Assembly (NCBI RefSeq): GCF_001625695.1
Contig: NZ_AUXY01000111.1
Span: forward strand, 78,673 to 142,672
From: Pseudoalteromonas luteoviolacea H33-S
GTDB taxonomy: Bacteria; Pseudomonadota; Gammaproteobacteria; Enterobacterales; Alteromonadaceae
DNA: 64,000 nucleotides
Direction: 5' to 3'
The notes below the pieces were generated by a model. The model worked only from the letters and a program-made list of their open reading frames with translations, was not told the origin of the DNA and made no database searches. Both the position numbers and the translations under genes were made by a program. Shown in pieces: positions 61,754-64,000 of the stretch (the stretch's first letter is position 1; every line of letters starts with the position of its first letter).

Positions 61754-63868
61754 ATGGCACGTACTACTCCAATTGAGCGCTACCGTAACATCGGTATCTG
61801 TGCTCACGTAGATGCAGGTAAAACCACCACGACAGAACGTGTACTTTATTACACGGGCTTATCTCACAAAATTGGTGAGGTGCATGATGGTGCTGCAACT
61901 ATGGACTGGATGGAGCAGGAGCAGGAGCGTGGTATTACCATTACTTCTGCTGCGACAACGTGTTTCTGGAAAGGTATGGATGCTCAGTTCCCTGAGCATC
62001 GCATCAATATCATTGATACTCCAGGACACGTAGACTTTACTATCGAAGTAGAACGCTCTTTGCGTGTACTTGATGGTGCAGTTGTTGTTCTTTGTGCTTC
62101 ATCAGGCGTACAACCACAAACAGAAACTGTTTGGCGTCAAGCCAATAAATACGAAGTTCCTCGTATGATCTTCGTTAACAAGATGGACCGTACTGGTGCA
62201 GATTTCTTGGCAGTTGTGGATCAGGTGAAAGACCGCCTTGGTGCGACACCTGTGCCTATTCAGTTACCTATTGGTGCTGAAGATGAATTTAAAGGTGTTA
62301 TTGATCTCATTAAAATGAAAGCCATTAACTGGAACGAAAGTGACCAGGGCATGACCTTCACTTATGAAGAGATCCCGGCAGAGCTTCAGGATTTAGCTGA
62401 AGAGTGGCACTCTCACTTAGTTGAAAGTGCAGCTGAAGCGACTGAAGAACTAATGGACAAATATTTAGAAGAAGGTGAGTTGAGCGAAGAAGAGATTAAA
62501 TCTGCGATTCGTCAACTAACATTGAGCAACGAAATTGTGCCAATGTCATGTGGTAGTGCATTCAAAAACAAAGGCGTTCAAGCTGTGCTTGATGCTGTGA
62601 TTGAATTCATGCCTTCACCAACAGAGGTTAAAGAGATTCAGGGTATCCTTGAGGACGACTCTGAAGCTACTCGTCCAGCAAGTGACGACGCGCCGTTTGC
62701 GGCGTTGGCGTTCAAGATTGCGACAGACCCATTTGTTGGTACATTGACTTTCTTCCGAGTTTATTCTGGTACAGTTGGTCAAGGTGACTCTGTCTATAAC
62801 CCTGTTAAGGGCAAGAAAGAGCGTTTTGGTCGTATTGTTCAGATGCACTCAAATTCGCGCGAAGAAATTAAAGAAGTTCGCGCCGGTGATATTGCTGCTG
62901 CGATTGGACTTAAAGACGTTACCACTGGTGACACGCTTTGTTCTCAAGATTCAGTGATCACACTAGAGCGTATGGAATTTCCAGAGCCAGTGATCTCAGT
63001 AGCGGTAGAGCCGAAAACAGTCGCTGATCAGGAAAAAATGGGCATTGCGCTAGGTAAACTAGCAGCAGAAGACCCGTCTTTCCGTGTTGAAACTGACGAA
63101 GAGTCAGGTCAAACGATCATCTCTGGTATGGGTGAACTTCACCTAGATATCATTGTTGACCGTATGAAACGTGAATTCAACGTTGTATGTAACGTTGGTA
63201 AGCCGCAAGTGGCATACAGAGAAACCATCCGTGGTTCTGTAGAAGCTGAAGGTAAGTTCGTACGTCAATCTGGTGGTCGTGGTCAATATGGTCACGTATG
63301 GCTGAAATTGGAACCAATGGACTTTTCTGATGAAGACGCACCAACTTACGAATTCGTTAATGAAATCGTAGGCGGTACGGTTCCTAAGGAATATATCCCA
63401 GCGGTTGATAAAGGTATTCAAGAGCAAATGAAACAAGGTGTGCTTGCGGGCTATCCTCTGTTAGGTGTGAAAGCGACGTTATTTGACGGTTCTTTCCACG
63501 ACGTTGACTCAAATGAAATGGCCTTTAAGATCGCCGGTTCAATTGGCTTCAGAAATGGTGCTTTAGAAGCGCAACCAGTGCTTTTAGAACCTGTTATGAA
63601 AGTTGAAGTCACTACCCCTGAAGAAAACATGGGTGACGTAGTAGGCGACTTAAATCGTCGTCGCGGCATGATCGAAGGCATGGAAGATGCTTTTGGTGGT
63701 CTTAAGCTTGTCAATGCACAAGTACCACTGTCTGAAATGTTCGGTTATGCAACTGATTTACGTTCTGCAACGCAAGGTCGTGCTTCGTACTCAATGGAAT
63801 TTTCCAAGTACGCAGAAGCGGCGAAAAACGTTGCCGACGCAATAATTGCAGCTCGCGCTGTTAAGTAA
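61754..63868 (+). CDS. fusA: Elongation factor G
   Basis: 704 residues; G1 AHVDAGKTTTTERVL, G3 DTPGHVDF and G4 NKMD intact, standard length. Catalyses translocation on the ribosome. AGAGG before the ATG; tuf follows after 57 bp. Confidence 0.98.
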   Translation: MARTTPIERYRNIGICAHVDAGKTTTTERVLYYTGLSHKIGEVHDGAATMDWMEQEQERGITITSAATTCFWKGMDAQFPEHRINIIDTPGHVDFTIEVERSLRVLDGAVVVLCASSGVQPQTETVWRQANKYEVPRMIFVNKMDRTGADFLAVVDQVKDRLGATPVPIQLPIGAEDEFKGVIDLIKMKAINWNESDQGMTFTYEEIPAELQDLAEEWHSHLVESAAEATEELMDKYLEEGELSEEEIKSAIRQLTLSNEIVPMSCGSAFKNKGVQAVLDAVIEFMPSPTEVKEIQGILEDDSEATRPASDDAPFAALAFKIATDPFVGTLTFFRVYSGTVGQGDSVYNPVKGKKERFGRIVQMHSNSREEIKEVRAGDIAAAIGLKDVTTGDTLCSQDSVITLERMEFPEPVISVAVEPKTVADQEKMGIALGKLAAEDPSFRVETDEESGQTIISGMGELHLDIIVDRMKREFNVVCNVGKPQVAYRETIRGSVEAEGKFVRQSGGRGQYGHVWLKLEPMDFSDEDAPTYEFVNEIVGGTVPKEYIPAVDKGIQEQMKQGVLAGYPLLGVKATLFDGSFHDVDSNEMAFKIAGSIGFRNGALEAQPVLLEPVMKVEVTTPEENMGDVVGDLNRRRGMIEGMEDAFGGLKLVNAQVPLSEMFGYATDLRSATQGRASYSMEFSKYAEAAKNVADAIIAARAVK

Positions 63869-63925
63869 TTTTAGTTCGGTCCGGTCTTAGGGCTGGACTT
63901 TAATTTCTTTATAGGAAATTTTAAA

Positions 63926-64000
63926 ATGGCAAAAGAAAAGTTTGAACGCGTAAAACCGCACGTTAACGTTGGTACAATCGGCCACGTTGACCACGGTAAA
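63926..64000 (+). CDS. tuf: Elongation factor Tu (3' truncated by window edge)
   Basis: First 25 codons only: MAKEKFERVKPHVNVGTIGH followed by VDHGK, which is the EF-Tu start and the beginning of the G1 loop. AGGA precedes the ATG. Confidence 0.96.
   Translation, partial: MAKEKFERVKPHVNVGTIGHVDHGK

Noticed and set aside
1..64000. Mobile elements, prophage, integrase/att sites, CRISPR arrays, rRNA
   Set aside because: No transposase or integrase-like protein, no regularly spaced repeat array and no rRNA sequence were seen. tRNA-Trp is followed by secE with no sign of an inserted island.

Overview
The window looks like chromosome of a marine gammaproteobacterium of the Alteromonadales type, most likely Pseudoalteromonas or a close relative. 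This rests on gene order (tRNA-Trp, secE-nusG, rplKA, rplJL-rpoBC, rpsL-rpsG-fusA-tuf in one run), protein sequences close to gammaproteobacterial homologues, moderate GC, and marine-type accessory genes (DUF2959 lipoprotein, DUF4124 protein, modular secreted nuclease). The genus is an inference.

Bases 1-13,442 hold part of a catecholate siderophore locus. The left edge has the end of a gene that may be the thioesterase end of an NRPS. Next come a three-gene membrane module (PepSY-type plus two small membrane proteins), a TonB-dependent receptor, a leftward operon entC-entE-entB-vibH-like-entA that makes 2,3-dihydroxybenzoate (DHB), activates it, loads it on an aryl carrier protein and probably joins it to an amine, a PvdE/SyrD-type ABC exporter, and a phosphopantetheinyl transferase. 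The main new observation is that all four transcription units starting inside this locus carry the same promoter architecture, TAAAT (one TGAAT) - exactly 16 nt - CGTC, 40-75 bp before the start codons. This matches the iron-starvation (PvdS-type ECF sigma) box of fluorescent pseudomonads. No sigma gene lies in the window and the receptor lacks the N-terminal signalling domain, so the controlling sigma must be encoded and regulated elsewhere.

Bases 13,500-21,100 hold secreted or envelope proteins: a small lipoprotein overlapping an S41 protease lipoprotein, an EndA-type nuclease, a second PepSY protein, an unrecognised small protein, a secreted DUF3103-like protein and a large modular extracellular nuclease. 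Bases 21,354-25,729 are the cysJIH operon. Bases 25,900-39,500 carry mixed genes: DUF4124 protein, S4 protein/hotdog thioesterase/FAD oxidoreductase operon, an orphan iron-binding periplasmic protein divergent from a CHASE-PAS-GGDEF-EAL protein with a Fur-box-like site between them, arylamine N-acetyltransferase, DUF2959 lipoprotein, YihY/BrkB, proline iminopeptidase, dtd, a methyltransferase-fold protein, a GNAT-hotdog fusion and phospholipase A.

Bases 39,655-46,576 form a leftward sulfate assimilation operon, cysG-cysD-cysN-SLC13 permease-cysC-cysQ, which works with cysJIH: import, activation to APS/PAPS, reduction to sulfite and sulfide, siroheme supply and PAP removal. deoC follows. From 48,038 to the right edge is the transcription/translation core. 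Here two sigma70 promoters (before rplK and before rplJ) have their TATAAT element in the loop and right arm of a hairpin sharing the core ATTARACTATAAT. A structured, U-tract-terminated element lies between rpoC and rpsL. No mobile element, prophage or CRISPR array was seen.
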